A stretch of 64,000 bases of DNA from Paraspadella gotoi (taxonomy: Eukaryota; Chaetognatha), in NCBI GenBank assembly GCA_051294375.1, contig CM119267.1, positions 26,580,404 to 26,644,403 of the forward strand, given 5' to 3'. Position numbers and translations under genes: made by a program. Below are positions 35,461-46,703 of this stretch, piece after piece. Below the pieces are notes generated by a model. It saw nothing but the letters and a program-made list of their open reading frames with translations. It was not told where the DNA came from and did no database searches. The stretch's first letter is position 1; every line of letters begins with the position of its first letter.

Positions 35461-36532
35461 CGTCGCAATCGCTTAGCGTTTGCGACGATATTGTAACGCT
35501 TTTGCGCATAAGTGGCGTCGTCGTTGTCGGCTTTCCAAATTATAGATCGCCTTTTTTATGATTAAATTTGGGTGTATGAAGCTGAAAATTTATATACAGG
35601 TTCTCATCATTGATATTCTTAAAATTGAGTCTGGACAGTTATTAAATATGTTTTGTTTACGTTTTATCAAAACAAACAAATTTTCTTTCTTTTATTTTCA
35701 TATTTCTTTCTCTCTCTCTTTTCTTTTTTAATTACATGTCTCTCTCCCTCTCTCTTTTCCCTAATCACAGATTCATAGAGAAAGGGAAAAAACCGAGTCT
35801 GCAGCTGGCTCTGCAAGGGCTTATTCTTTTTCTCTCTTTTCTCCTGCTGCTTCTGCTGCTGCTTTTTGATTTCTTTCTCTGTAGCTGGCTCTGCAGGGGC
35901 TCTTACTTTTTCTCTTTTCTCCTGCTGCTTCTGCTGCTGCCTTTTAATTAATTTCTTTTTTTCTGGGTGCTTCTGCTGCTGCCGCTGCTGATTTGTCTGA
36001 AAATGATTTGGCTTTCTCTCTCTCTCTCTCTGATTAATTTTTTCCCTCTAAAAACCTTTATTATCGCCATTTATTCCCAAATTTATATCCGAGATTTTCG
36101 TTGATTTTTTTTCTAAATAACAATTAGAATAATTTTTTTTTAATATATATTTACTTTATTATTTTATTTTACTTCATTTTACTTCACTTTAGTCTTTACT
36201 TGACTTCGTCAGTCTGATTCAAGTTTCACTTTGTCTTTTGCTTAGGAATGTTGACAGTGTTTAGAGAGGTCGCATTCGATCAAACTGCTCGCTTATGCGG
36301 GCTCAAAGTAAAACAAAAGTACTTTCAATAATGTTTCTCCAGATTTAGCACTTGCTAAAAATTAAACTCGAAAATAAGTTATTTTACTGTTTTATATTTA
36401 TTATTCTTTTTTTTACTTTCTGTTTATACATTTTTTTTTCTCAAATTTGATTTTTTTAGTTACAAAATTTGTCGTCAATCCAGATTTTTCTTATGCGATT
36501 GCGACGATCCTTATGCTTTTAAGATTTTTTAG
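35461..36532 (+). mobile_element. Y-family element abutting ATP23 exon 2
   Basis: Starts CGTCGCAATCGC (35461-35472) and ends GCGATTGCGACG (36495-36506), inverted termini of 12 bases, followed by a conserved tail ATCCTTATGCTTTTAAGATT and TTTTAG. The interior holds a CTGCTGCTTCTG repeat (35840-35990), CT microsatellites and a TTTGTTTACGTTTTATC block. Related copies are 40338-40780 and 48220-49340. The tail's final AG is the ATP23 splice acceptor. Confidence 0.6.
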
Positions 36533-36951
36533 GTGGTTTCGACGCGCCCCAAAATAAAATTATTATTTGCGAAAACACGTGCTCTTCAACAGAAGTGGAA
36601 TTGGTTCTCTCTCACGAACTCATCCATGCGTATGACTACTGTACTAATAACCTTACTTTTTCTAACTTACGGCAACTGGCATGTACGGAAGTCAGAGCTG
36701 CTAATTTCACTAGTTGTTCGTTTTCGGAATCGTTGATCACGCATTCGACTTTCCTGAAACTGAGAAGAAAGCATAGGGAATGCGTTTTTGCCAAAGCTGT
36801 CGGTTCCGTTTTGGCAGCAAGCCAAATCGACAAAAAAAGTGCAGAGAGCGTTGTAACAGAAGTGATGGATTTTTGCTATTCTACTATTAATCCTTTTACG
36901 AGGTTTCCTCCGTTTTTCAAGAGAGATTATTACGAAATGTATGATGAATAA
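36533..36951 (+). CDS. ATP23: ATP23 protease, catalytic exon
   Basis: Second and last exon of a predicted 192-residue mitochondrial inner membrane protease ATP23 (KUB3/XRCC6BP1 family, peptidase M76). In yeast it matures Atp6 and helps ATP synthase assembly. After the phase-1 join it reads GGFDAP, IIICENTC, then LVLSHELIHAYDYC with the zinc-binding HELIH (residues 81-85), then QLACTEVRAANF, the family's signature, and a C-terminal CFAKA...PFTRFPPF block. It is shorter than most relatives at both ends but has all catalytic landmarks. AATAAA-type signals follow immediately after the stop. Confidence 0.93.
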
Positions 36952-39540
36952 AAATAAAGCTTTTAAATAAAATATTTTTAATTCAGGACTATTAAAAGTT
37001 CTTTAAAAATATTTGATGACTAAAATAATTAGGTATAAAAACATTTTTTATACTGTTAGATGAACGGAATCAGAACATGCAATATATTTGTAGTATATTT
37101 TTTTTATCCGTTGGTTTAAAATTTGAGATAAAAAAGTTTGTTTGTTTTCACAACCAAATTTTTAATGAAAAAAAATCCCCTAATATTTTTTTTTTTTCAT
37201 TAAAAACGATTTTTCGCGGAAAAAGTCGCGGTGTACAGTCTCGTGGAAAAATTTATTCACTCTATTCTCATGCAAAATTCTTTATCTTGTGACCAAAATT
37301 TTTGCTCTCTGATTACTAACATATGCCTTATGGTCAAGAGAGCCTATGTTCGTTCGAATATGACTGTTTTTCATCAGTAAGATCGCAAAGATAATCAAAA
37401 TATGTAAAAAATCAGGCTAAAAGTAGCTTAAAACGGTGACAAAATTTCATACCATCGTCATTGTAATTGATCTGGGTTAAACTTGTTGATTAAAAAAAGT
37501 TATATTCAAACTCAATTTACTACTAGAGATCAAGAGCTATCTTTTAAACCTATTATTTTTTCATTTAAAGGAAATTTAAGGCATAACAATCAACCAAATA
37601 TCTCTAAATCAGAATGACAAAACAATATTGCTATTTTTTTTTTTTTTTTATTCATTTTGTGGCTGTGACTTGTTTGGCGTTTTAAGAAAGATCTAAGTAG
37701 CATTTTTTGGAAAATCATCTTCTTAGAACTTTAGGTATAAATTTTTATAAAAATATTTTTAAATTTAGTACACTTGAATGATTTTTAATTAATTAAAAAG
37801 TTGAATATTTAAATTTTTGAAAAAAAAATTGTCTCATTGAGAATTATAAATAAGGAACTTGTGAAATAATTTTGCATTTCAAAAAATAAGATTTTTTCCC
37901 AATCGATTTTGTCACAATCTAATGTTTTTATTTTTTTGATATAATTCTCAGTGAGCGCAATTTTTCGTTTTTTCTTTTTTTTTATGTTTTCCATAAGTAT
38001 TCAAGAGGGATATGGAAGACAGTTGTTCTTATCTTATGTTATTGTGATAATTTGCTATTGATTTTGATAAACCATTACTTTTAATAATAATACTGTAATG
38101 TTTTTAAATGAGCCAAAATTCTGAAATTGATGCAGAAACAAAGAGAAAGTGACAGAGAAAGAGTGAGGCAAAGAGTGAGAGCGAGAGAGCCAAAGCAAAA
38201 GTGAGAGAGAGAATTCAGATTGTTGTTGTTGCGAAGGTTGCACGTTCGAGGCTATCACAAATATTTTTTTTTTAACCAGGAGACGTCAGATAAGAAAGAT
38301 ATTGAATGTGATTGAAAAGTAAAAGCGCGGCACTGGTTAAGGAAGAAAGAGAGAGAGAGAGAGAAAGAGAGTCAGCAACTGTATGTACAACAAAGTGACC
38401 AACGGTAATGAACTCTATTGTACATGGTGACAATTTTAAGAGCACGGTAAAAAAACGCTATCATTTGAAAACCCATGAAGATTTTTTCAATGTTAAATAT
38501 TAATTTAAAAGTAACAAGTTTGAGCAAACAATGTCGGGTCTGACATGATATGAGTGAATGCCCGACAAGATTTAGGGGGTGGAAATACTGAAATTACTGG
38601 TTTAAGTTTTTTAAAACTCTTTATCATGGCCCTGTTACGAACTCATAACAGATTTCTTAATAAATCAATAAAAGAATCTGTCAATCAACTGATGAATCAG
38701 CCAATCAATCATTTTATCTCATAGATATAAAAATCAGAAAGAAAAAGAAGAGATGAATAAATATAAGAAAGAAAAATAAAAATAAAGAGAGAGTGATGAG
38801 AAGAAAGATAGCAAAATAATAACATGCACAAATGCGATGACTAATTTTACGAGTTCAATCCTATCCAATTTTTTTTAATAAAAACGTAGAGAGAGTGAGA
38901 GAGAGAAGTCAAATCATTTTCGGACGAATCAGCAGCGGCAGCAGCAGAGGCAGCAAGAAAAAAGAAAAAGATATATATAAAAATATAAAGGATTTATCGA
39001 TGCAATGATAACCATTTATTATTGTGACAATAGTATATGCATTGATATGCATTTGATATTGATATGCAATGATAATAGATCATTGATGATCTTTCAATCA
39101 ACTGATCAATCAGCCAATCAATAATTTAATGGGTAGGGAAGTGTGTGATTGAGCTGGATATGAAGTTTCGATGGAATCGTCCAAGTGGAAATGAGTTTAA
39201 ATGGAAAAGACAAAAAAATATATTTCACTATTTGAACACCAATTACTCATGAGTGGATGGGGCGATTGACCTTGAATTTTGTATTTGGGTAGGAAAGTGT
39301 GTGATTAAACTGGAAATCAAGTTTTGATGGAATCGTCTGAGTGGAAATGAGTTTAAATGGAAAAAACAAATAATCTGTTTCACTAATTGATTATGCTTCT
39401 TTTTTCTATTATATTAAATGTAAATGCAGGATGTAATAATTAATCAAATAATCAATTAGTCAATTAATTAATAATTAATCAAGTCAATCGTTATCGGCAT
39501 TATTCTCATCGTCGTTTGGTAGTTTCGTTAATCGTAAATT
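36952..39540. other. Intergenic AT-rich DNA
   Basis: No exon is recognised. It contains an inverted repeat around TTTTTTTTTCATTAAAAACG (37170-37215), a GA tract at 38345-38370, a minus-strand W-family fragment (38515-38580), AAACGTAGAGAGAG-type DNA, a CAGCAGCGGCAGCAGCAG patch near 38930, and W satellite units without ends at 39120-39500. The upstream exons of the gene at 45480 could lie in this stretch or beyond but were not found. Confidence 0.4.
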
Positions 39541-39544
39541 TTTT

Positions 39545-41570
39545 AGGAAATTCGCTTAACCGTTAAAACTAACATTTTTAACGGTTAACCGTTAAAATCG
39601 GTTAATTTTTTAATTTAACTGTAAATTTAAAATACTAATATTTAAAACAAACTAAAGTATTTAATGGTAATTTTCTCTTTAACTCTGGCTTCTGAATCTT
39701 CTTTATCTTCTGTTTCAGATAGATGAGATACACATTATAGTTAGTAAAAAAAAATTAGTTTGAGCATGAAATTACCTATGATAATTGAGCTTATCAGCTA
39801 ATCAAATAATACATCATGATAAATCTTGCATACAAGTTTTTTCTTTTGCCTTAAGCATAATACAAATATAAAAAAAGTCAAAGAAAGAAAAAGCACAATG
39901 TAATTCTAATTTTATATTATGTTTTCTCATTCTCTTTTTCTCTTTCTCTCTTTCGCTTTCTCTTTTTCTTTTTCTATTTCTTTTCTTTATTATTTTTCTA
40001 GTTGTTAGTCTTTCATAAACCATGACCATAATTATAAATATAAAATATGAATATTAGTTTGATTGAATGGTTTATTGATTGAGCTATTGATCAAAAGATT
40101 TATTGATTAATAAATATTTTTTTTCGTTTTATTAAAAAGTATATCATCATTGAAGGATATTTTTTTTAGTTAGCCTTAATGTCCTTTTAAGATTCCTTTT
40201 CAGATTTCTTCCTATTATTAATTTTTAAATTTTTTTCATAATAATTTTTTTCACTCATTTGGTTTTATTTCATTTGCTTCTTTGTTCGTTCTAAATAGGG
40301 AAAGAAAAAGAGAGAAAAAAAATAATTTATTTTTTATCGTCGTAATCGCTAAGCGTTTGCGACGATTTTGTAACGCTTTTGCGCAGTCATCGTTGTTGTT
40401 GGCGTCGTCGGCGTTCCAAATTATAGATCGCCTTTTTTATGGTTAAATTTGGGTGTATGAAGCTGAAAATTTATATACAGCTTCTCATCATCGATGTGCT
40501 TAAAATTGAGTCTGGACAGTTATTAAATATGTTTTGTTTACGTTTTATCAAAACAAACAAATATATTTTATTATTATTATTATTATTTTATTATTATTAT
40601 TATTTTTATTATTATACTTTATTATTTTTTTTTATTGACAATTGCATAATAGAATTTTTCTTTGTTTATAATTTAATTTTCTTTTCTCAAATTTTCTTTT
40701 TTTTAGTATCAAAATTTGTCGTCAATCCAGATTTTTCTTATGCTATTGCGTCGATCCTTATTATGCTTTTAAGATTTTTTAATAACAAAATAGAATAAAA
40801 AGTTTTTCATGTATGAATTTAATTTGTAAGAAAATGTATGTATTTGCATATATATTATATTTCAAAATATTCTTTGATGTAAGAGAGATGAGATGAGAGA
40901 GAGAGAGAAACAGAGAAACTTTTCTCTCTCTCTATCTCTCTTTCTCTCTTTCTCCCCTTCTTCTACACAAAATCTGTATAATATTTTCACAAACTAAATT
41001 GACGCTGAAGAAGGCTTGTAAAAAAGACGAAACATGTACGTTGTCATCTTGAAAATAAATCGTTAGTGCCAATTATTTCAAACTTTGTCTCTAAGATGCA
41101 AATGCATAAAATTAGTTGAAAGGAAAAACGAAAAAAAATTGGGAGAAAGTAAAAAAAAATACTGGAAGGGCAGAAAAAAAGGAGAGAAAAGAAAGGGGGG
41201 AAAGAAGGAGGGGAAAAGAGAGAAAGAAAAAGAAAGGAACAGAAGGGTATAGAGTAAGGGGCAGAAAGAATAAGAGAGATAAGGATAGAAAAAAGATTGG
41301 GGTTGATAATAAAAAAGGAAAAAAAACATTGAAAAAATGGAGAAGAGAGAGAGAAGAGGAAAAATATGGTGAGAAAGGGAGAGGAGAATAAGAGAGGACG
41401 GGAAAAAAATACTTTTCTTTTAAGAAATCAAAGATTTCTTAACAAATAATAACAAAAATCGTATTTGAAAATTAACCGAATTTAACCGTTAAAATTAATA
41501 TATTAACGGTTAAGTTAAAATTATAATAAACCGTTAATAACCGTTAAATTTTAACGGTTATCGGAACCCT
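39545..41570. mobile_element. Element V relative with nested Y copy
   Basis: Bounded by clusters of AACCGTTAA (39555-39620) and TTAACGGTTAA/AACCGTTAA (41470-41565) in inverted order. Nested within are a Y-family copy (40338-40780), CT/GA-rich units and a degenerate hammerhead-like core (41005-41038, CTGAAGA with GACGAAACATGT). The purine-rich stretch 41116-41395 gives a Lys/Glu-rich open frame by composition only. Confidence 0.4.
40338..40780 (+). mobile_element. Y-family element, short copy
   Basis: CGTCGTAATCGC at 40338-40349 and GCTATTGCGTCG at 40742-40753 are diverged versions of the Y termini. The internal block TTTGGGTGTATGAAGCTGAA is shared with 35560-35590. A short ATT microsatellite sits near 40565-40625. 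The tail CTTTTAAGATTTTTTAAT lacks the AG that serves as acceptor at ATP23. Confidence 0.55.
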
Positions 41571-42312
41571 AGTGTTTAGTGACGAAAAGACCTAAAAACA
41601 AACATTTGGGATCAAATTAATTAATTAACTTGAATAATTTAATTATTAATTAATTAATTACCGATAATGATCGTGGGCAAATCCGATATTTCTATCTTTC
41701 TATTTCTTCTATTTTAACCTACTTCCACTAGCTTGATTCCATTGAAACTTGAATTCCAGCTCAATGAACTAGTTTTTTAATCACGGACAAAATTTCAACT
41801 CAATTGATTTATCCAAACATAAGTAATAAGACTTTAAAGGTACGGGAGAAAGGACGGACAGACAGACAAATGTTTGAAGTTTTTGATATCAAACGACAGC
41901 TTTAACAGAAGAGATTCTGACTGCATTGTTTTTTAAGAGATATGTTGTTTACATGTTACAGAATAGACCAATCTTCTTTTTAGTTTGAATTCTGATGGCA
42001 TTTATGTATTTAACTATATCTTGAGAGCTTTAAGAGATTTTTAAGAGAGTAATGACCTAGGATGAGAAACAATAAAAAATAAATAAATAAATAAATAAAA
42101 ATAAAGAATAAAAATCAATAATAAAATTTTTTTTTAACTGCATAGTTTATTCTACGAGACTGTACATCGCGTCATAAACATCAACAATTTAAAGAAAGCT
42201 TTTAAAATTTTTGGTAATGAATCAGAATCTGGCTAAAAAAAAATTAAATTTACAGGGATGTTTTTCGACAAAGAAAATACAATTAGTGAATATCGTTATG
42301 TTAAAATTTTTA

Positions 42313-43424
42313 GTCGGATCTGCTTATCAGCAGATTCCGACTCTATAATTCACTTTGTCGGTCCCACCCTTAAATTTTGTCGGTAAATCATCACATCAGA
42401 ACATCGTGCTAAATTAAGCAAAAAAAAAACGATGTCCGTCCGTCCGTCTGTCCCTCCCCCCTTAGCAAAAAACGCCAATTACTCGTAATTGAATGGATGG
42501 ATTGGAATGAAATTTTGTGTGTGGGTACTGGGTAGGAAAGTATGTGATTGAGCTGGATATAAAGTTTCGATGGAATCGTCCCAGTGGAAATGAGTTAAGA
42601 TGGAAAAAACCAAAGTTAAGTTAACTTGAATTTTTATTATTTATGCTTACTAATGAATGTTTTAATTAATTTATTATTTAATGCAAGTTGAATTCAACTT
42701 GCATTAATTTTTCAATATGCATAATTTTTTTAACTTGCATCATTTTTTCAAATTACGTCTTTTTTTTTACTTAATTAATCAAATAATTATTTAATTAAAA
42801 CATTCATGAGTAAGCATAAATAATAAAAATTCAAGTTAACTTAACTTTGGTTTTTTCCATGCAAACTCATTTGTTACAAGTTGAAAGAATGATGCAAGTT
42901 GAATGAATGATAAAAAAAATGATGCGAATAAAAAAAATGATGTAAAAAATGTGTAAAAAATGCTGCGAGCGGAGAAAATGATATTTGAACGCTAATTTCT
43001 CATGAGTGGATGGGGCGATTGACTTGAAATTTTGAATATGGGTAGGACCGTAGGAAAGTGTTGTTTAAGCTGGAAATCAAGTTTAGAAGGAATCGTCTTA
43101 GTGGAAATGAGTTTAAATGGAAAAAACAAAAAAACGTATTGATTGTTTTTTTTTTATATTAAATGTAAATACGAGATTTATTAATTAATCAAATAATTAA
43201 TCAGTTAATAAATCATTTGGTCAGTTAATCAATCAATTAATTATTCAATCAATCGATTAATTTATTGATTGATTAAATAATTGATAAATAAATTAACTCA
43301 ATCGTTATCGGCATTATTGTCGTCGCCATCATAGTCGTCGTTGCTTTTGTGACGAAGTGACGAAAAGACCTAAAAACAAATATTTATTAATGAATTACCG
43401 CTAATGATGGTGGGCAGATGCGAC
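42313..43424 (+). mobile_element. W-family element, copy at 42 kb
   Basis: GTCGGATCTGCTTATCAGC at 42313 and GCAGATGCGAC at 43414-43424. It has the CCGTCCGTCC tract, two satellite-like units, an internal foldback (42597-42862), and AATGATGCAAGTTGAATG tandem units. No ORF. Confidence 0.6.
42597..42862. repeat. Inverted repeat inside W element
   Basis: About 70-base arms: TGGAAAAAACCAAAGTTAAG going in and CTTAACTTTGGTTTTTTCCA coming out, around roughly 125 bases. Within the spacer, ATGCAAGTTGAATTCAACTT and the following GCAT form a second perfect palindrome near 42682-42705. It would form a stable cruciform or RNA hairpin. Confidence 0.75.
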
Positions 43425-43499
43425 ATTGTTTGCTCAAACTTGTTAGTTTCTCGATCTCTTTTAAACTATTTTAAAAATAATGATTACTTGCTCTCTACC

Positions 43500-44760
43500 G
43501 CTCAACAATAAGGCGTAGTGAAAGTTGCATACGAAAATTCTATTCTATTCTATACGAAAAGTCAATTATGAACAACATACCATTAGTGAACATTAATTTG
43601 TAAAAAAAAAATAATTTTATGTTTTTTAATTTTTGCAGTAGACTATATTTATATATAGTACTATCCTTATAAAATCGAAAATTTTCAAAATAAGCTTTTC
43701 TTAATTTTGAATGCAGATTTTATTAATCCTTTCTTTTGTTGTTTGTTGAGATTAATTAAAAATAAAAATTTTCCTACGAAAAAATCCCAGCCTAACTAAC
43801 TCCACCACAATACTCTCTCAACCTATGACAGGCCTATGAACCAAAATTCATTAGTAATATCCCTCATTTGCCCGGCTGGGGGGGGGACCAGCTCATTTTG
43901 AGCTCTTTCTTTACTTATTTTTCTCTTACCTCTTTATCTTAATTATCCCTCACAAACTATCCATTTCCATTTCATTTTCAATATTTCACTATTTCAAAAA
44001 TGCACAAACAGCCTAATTTAATTTATTTCAATCTTTGTTATGTCTAGTTTATAATACTATTTATCTTTGTTGTACATTGCCTAATGTATACTATTATTTC
44101 TCTCTCTCTCTGTGTCTCTCTCTCCCTCTCTCTCTCCCTTTTCACCAATTTCACATTCACTCTCCTTTTCATCGCTGTCCTCATCTTCACTTAGGCGTAG
44201 TGAAAGTTACATACGAAAATTCTAAAAGTCAATTATGAACAACATACATCAGTGAACATTAATTTGTAAAAAAAATTAATTTTATGTTTTTTAATTTTCG
44301 CAGTAGGCTATATTTATATATAGTACTATCCTTATAAAATCGAAAAATTTCAAAATAGGCTTTTCTTAATTTTGATTGCAGATTTGAATTTCTCGTCAAA
44401 AGTTGATAAAAGAAAATATATATCATTTTTAAAAATTAATATATAAAAAATTAATTTTCAGCTTAAAATATAGCTTTTTCTAATTTTTGACCCACTTAAT
44501 GAAGGAATTTTTCAAAAAGAGTTATATTTCTTTTCATCAACTTTTTATGACAAATCCAAATCTGCAAAAAAAATCTTAGAAAACACTGTTTTGAAATTTT
44601 AACATTTATTGGTTTAATACTAGTATAAATATGGTCTACTGCGTAAATTGTAAAATTTATTATAAATATTTTTTTTGCATAAATGTTCATGTATAATGTT
44701 GTTCGTTCCTCACTTTTAGATTTTTAATTAAAGTTAAACTGAGGAATTTTACTACGTCTT
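43500..44760. repeat. Dispersed repeat with facing copies
   Basis: A block containing GGCGTAGTGAAAGTT, CAATTATGAACAACATAC and ATAGTACTATCC occurs at about 43505-43720, again at 44194-44480, and in reverse at about 44500-44750 (related units also at 45120-45215, 47930-48210 and 57900-58030). Between them, 43795-43930 is a diverged copy of part of the loop of the foldback at 52.8 kb, followed by CT microsatellite at 44098-44145. Confidence 0.5.
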
Positions 44761-44970
44761 AATCTTCACCTGTCCTCACATCTGACCACTTTCCTTTACT
44801 AAATTCTTTGTTGGAACTCTCCCTCTCTCTCTCTCTTTCTCTCTCTCTCTCAATGTTTGTGAAATAAATTATTTTTGATTTCAAATGCTGATGAAGGCTT
44901 GAGTTGTAAGCCGAAACATGTCCAAAGTTAATAAAAAACTTTGTTGTTCCACAAAAATTTTCGTTTTTAA
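44761..44970 (+). mobile_element. Hammerhead-like CT-rich unit
   Basis: Plus-strand order: CACCTGTCCTCACATCTGACC, CT microsatellite (44820-44850), hammerhead-like core (44888-44922), then TTAATAAAAAACTTTG and TTCGTTTTTAA. The same order is found at 53400-53640 and 53790-54080, and reversed at 14920, 21200, 52330 and 63490, defining one family. Confidence 0.55.
44888..44922 (+). ncRNA. Hammerhead-ribozyme-like core, intact boxes
   Basis: CTGATGA, one A, stem II GGCTT/AAGCC with a 7-base loop, GAAACATGTC. All invariant core boxes are present. Flanking stem I is weak (about 2 bp). Comparable to Penelope-like element hammerheads. There is no reverse transcriptase ORF nearby. Confidence 0.5.
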
Positions 44971-45215
44971 TTGATTGCAGATTTGAATTCCTCGTCAAAA
45001 GTTGATAAAAGAAAATATAAATCATTTTTAAAAATTATTTCATTAATTGGGTTCAAAATTTAAAAAACTATATTTAATATATAAAAAGTTAATTTTCAGC
45101 TTAAAATATAGCTTTTTCTAATTTTAGAATCTTAGAAAAAACTGTTTTGAAATTTTAACATTTATTGGTTTAGTACTAGTATAAATATGGCCTACTGCGT
45201 AAATTGTAAAATTTA

Positions 45216-45455
45216 TCGCCTCATGTCCACCATCCTTAAGCCAAATCCATTGGATCAGAGGGGGAACACACCATCCCAGGCGTAGTGTTCCATCCACAGT
45301 CCTAACGACTTCCCTCTACGTTGGCAAAGCGAGACCGTCCTAGGGTAACCGCGCCAGTGACTGGAGGCGTCACTGAGGGTCGGAAGCCCCCAAAGCCAAC
45401 AGTGAGATGCCCCATTCCAATGGGCATCACAGGCAACCCGGCTGTTGCCATAATA
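45216..45455 (+). repeat. GC-rich dispersed repeat, forward copy
   Basis: About 240 bases (landmarks CACACCATCCCAGGCGTAGT, GTAACCGCGCCAGTGACTGG, GGGCATCACAGGCAACCCGG) that recur reversed at 61795-61990. Much GC-richer than its surroundings. No A/B boxes or coding frame were recognised. The two copies bracket the LAMP-like gene. Confidence 0.65.
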
Positions 45456-45479
45456 TAGCTCGTTTTACGACCGTCTCAG

Positions 45480-45552
45480 AAAAGGCTTGGGCGACTGTTT
45501 TGAGAATCTGTTGCGCAAAACCAAGCAGAATCAAAAATCCTCGGTCTCTCCG
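45480..45552 (+). CDS. Tentative penultimate exon, unrecognised gene
   Basis: After an acceptor-like CCGTCTCAG the frame encodes a coding-like peptide (KGLGDCFENLLRKTKQNQ...SVSP) and ends at a phase-0 GTGTCC donor. Removing 45553-45639 (87 bases, ending TGCTTAG) joins it in phase 0 with the next exon. Without splicing the same frame runs into a TAG at 45637-45639. The 87-base size is in line with other small introns here (74 and 120 bases). The donor choice is not certain: GTCTCT nine bases upstream is an alternative. Confidence 0.4.
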
Positions 45553-45639
45553 GTGTCCAACTTTAGCAAGGATCGGGACCATGGACAGGCTTATTTTGTG
45601 ATGAAAAATTATCCTAATGCCTCACCTCGAGATGCTTAG

Positions 45640-46341
45640 GAAGATCTTTGCCAAACGGATCCCGACATTTGTCCTGACGTCTACCAGTTCACTCGGATTT
45701 CATCGAACACATTTGACGCATCTTGGAACAATCCGTCCTATTTTGCTGTTACCCTTCTTAGAACCCAATATGATTCATTATTGAAGAAAGAAAACTTAGT
45801 TCCCATTGTGAGACACGACGCTCGCACGCTGGCCTTCCACTGGCCTCCTTTTAATTTGGTCGATGGAGATGAGGCACGAAGGAACGAGAGCCGCCTTGAT
45901 GAATTAGCGTGGTGGGAGAAGCAAGTCGCCGTCTTTTATTACATCGGGGCCATTAACGTGACTCATCAACGCCGCGACTCTTTTCTCACCGAAACCCCGA
46001 TAACCAGTCCATTTTCGGGAAGCTATGAACCTATGGCAGTTGAAAATTTCCCGCCCTCGGTTGATACGCTTTTGCTGGTTACCTGGCCTTTGACGACAAG
46101 TTCCATCAATTCTGCCAATCTTGAATTTCGGTTCCGTGGACGCGATTTAACGGCTCATCGCGTCTCTGCGTCGGTTTTAGAGTTTTCGCGGGCAAAGACG
46201 GAAAGATTTGACTCGGCGTTTTCTTTAATTGTTTCTTTGAATCCAGAACCAGAAAAAAGAATTCATCGCATCAATCAATCCATCGTCGCATCAATTTGGA
46301 TATCCCGAAGAACTCGGAGCATCGTAAACGCAATCAATTAA
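45640..46341 (+). CDS. Terminal exon of unrecognised protein
   Basis: Open from 45640 (after TGCTTAG) to TAA, 233 residues, GC-richer than the flanks and with even codon use, so very likely coding. It starts EDLCQTDPDICPDVYQF, has a DELAWWEKQVAVFYYIG segment, potential N-glycosylation sites (NES, NVT, NQS) and no transmembrane helix. I do not recognise the family; glycosylation sites and a spaced cysteine pair would suit a secreted or luminal protein, but that is inference. Upstream exons were not found. It lies 363 bases before the LAMP-like ATG on the same strand. Confidence 0.65.
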   Translation, partial: EDLCQTDPDICPDVYQFTRISSNTFDASWNNPSYFAVTLLRTQYDSLLKKENLVPIVRHDARTLAFHWPPFNLVDGDEARRNESRLDELAWWEKQVAVFYYIGAINVTHQRRDSFLTETPITSPFSGSYEPMAVENFPPSVDTLLLVTWPLTTSSINSANLEFRFRGRDLTAHRVSASVLEFSRAKTERFDSAFSLIVSLNPEPEKRIHRINQSIVASIWISRRTRSIVNAIN

Positions 46342-46703
46342 AGCCGTCAACCAACAGCTACGTAAGCTACGACCCCCTATAACCGGTCCATGGGTGGCTG
46401 CAGCTCAGATGAAATTATAATTAACTATTTCAAAAGCTATTCTTGAGCTCAATTGCCATTATTAATTCCACAATAATTTTACTTTTATTTTTTCGTTGAA
46501 AGCCGCGTAAGAAAATTTCGCTTGCTGTATATGTATTTTATATTCTGGCCTTTTGAAAGATGTCGGTATGTCTGATTAAAAACCAATTTAGAGTTCCAAA
46601 TTTAATTATTTAGGTTTTTAGGTATCGAAGTAGCCTTTAAAGGATATTCACTTCTAAGACTTTCCTAAAAGTTAAAGATTTGTCAATTATAATAAGAGCA
46701 AAG
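46342..46703 (+). other. Spacer before LAMP-like gene
   Basis: 3' UTR of the preceding gene and the upstream region of the next. No perfect AATAAA was found within 100 bases of the stop, and no promoter element is assigned. AT-rich, with no repeats of the window's families. Confidence 0.4.

Larger units (their letters stand above)
14424..36532 (+). other. ATP23 intron, 22 kb as assembled
   Basis: Starts GTAAGA and ends ATTTTTTAG. It contains a 6.26 kb stretch assembled twice around a 25 N gap, one copy carrying a DIRS retrotransposon, so the real length is probably near 16 kb with the element or 10.5 kb without it. No other gene is visible inside. Confidence 0.75.

Noticed and set aside
36595-36951. 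ATP23 as a single-exon gene starting at 36595
   Set aside because: No ATG there. The conserved GGFD...ENTC segment precedes it and joins in phase to the exon at 14264-14423.
41116-41391. Lys/Glu/Arg-rich 91-codon ORF
   Set aside because: Purine-rich low-complexity DNA, with no similarity and no splice context.
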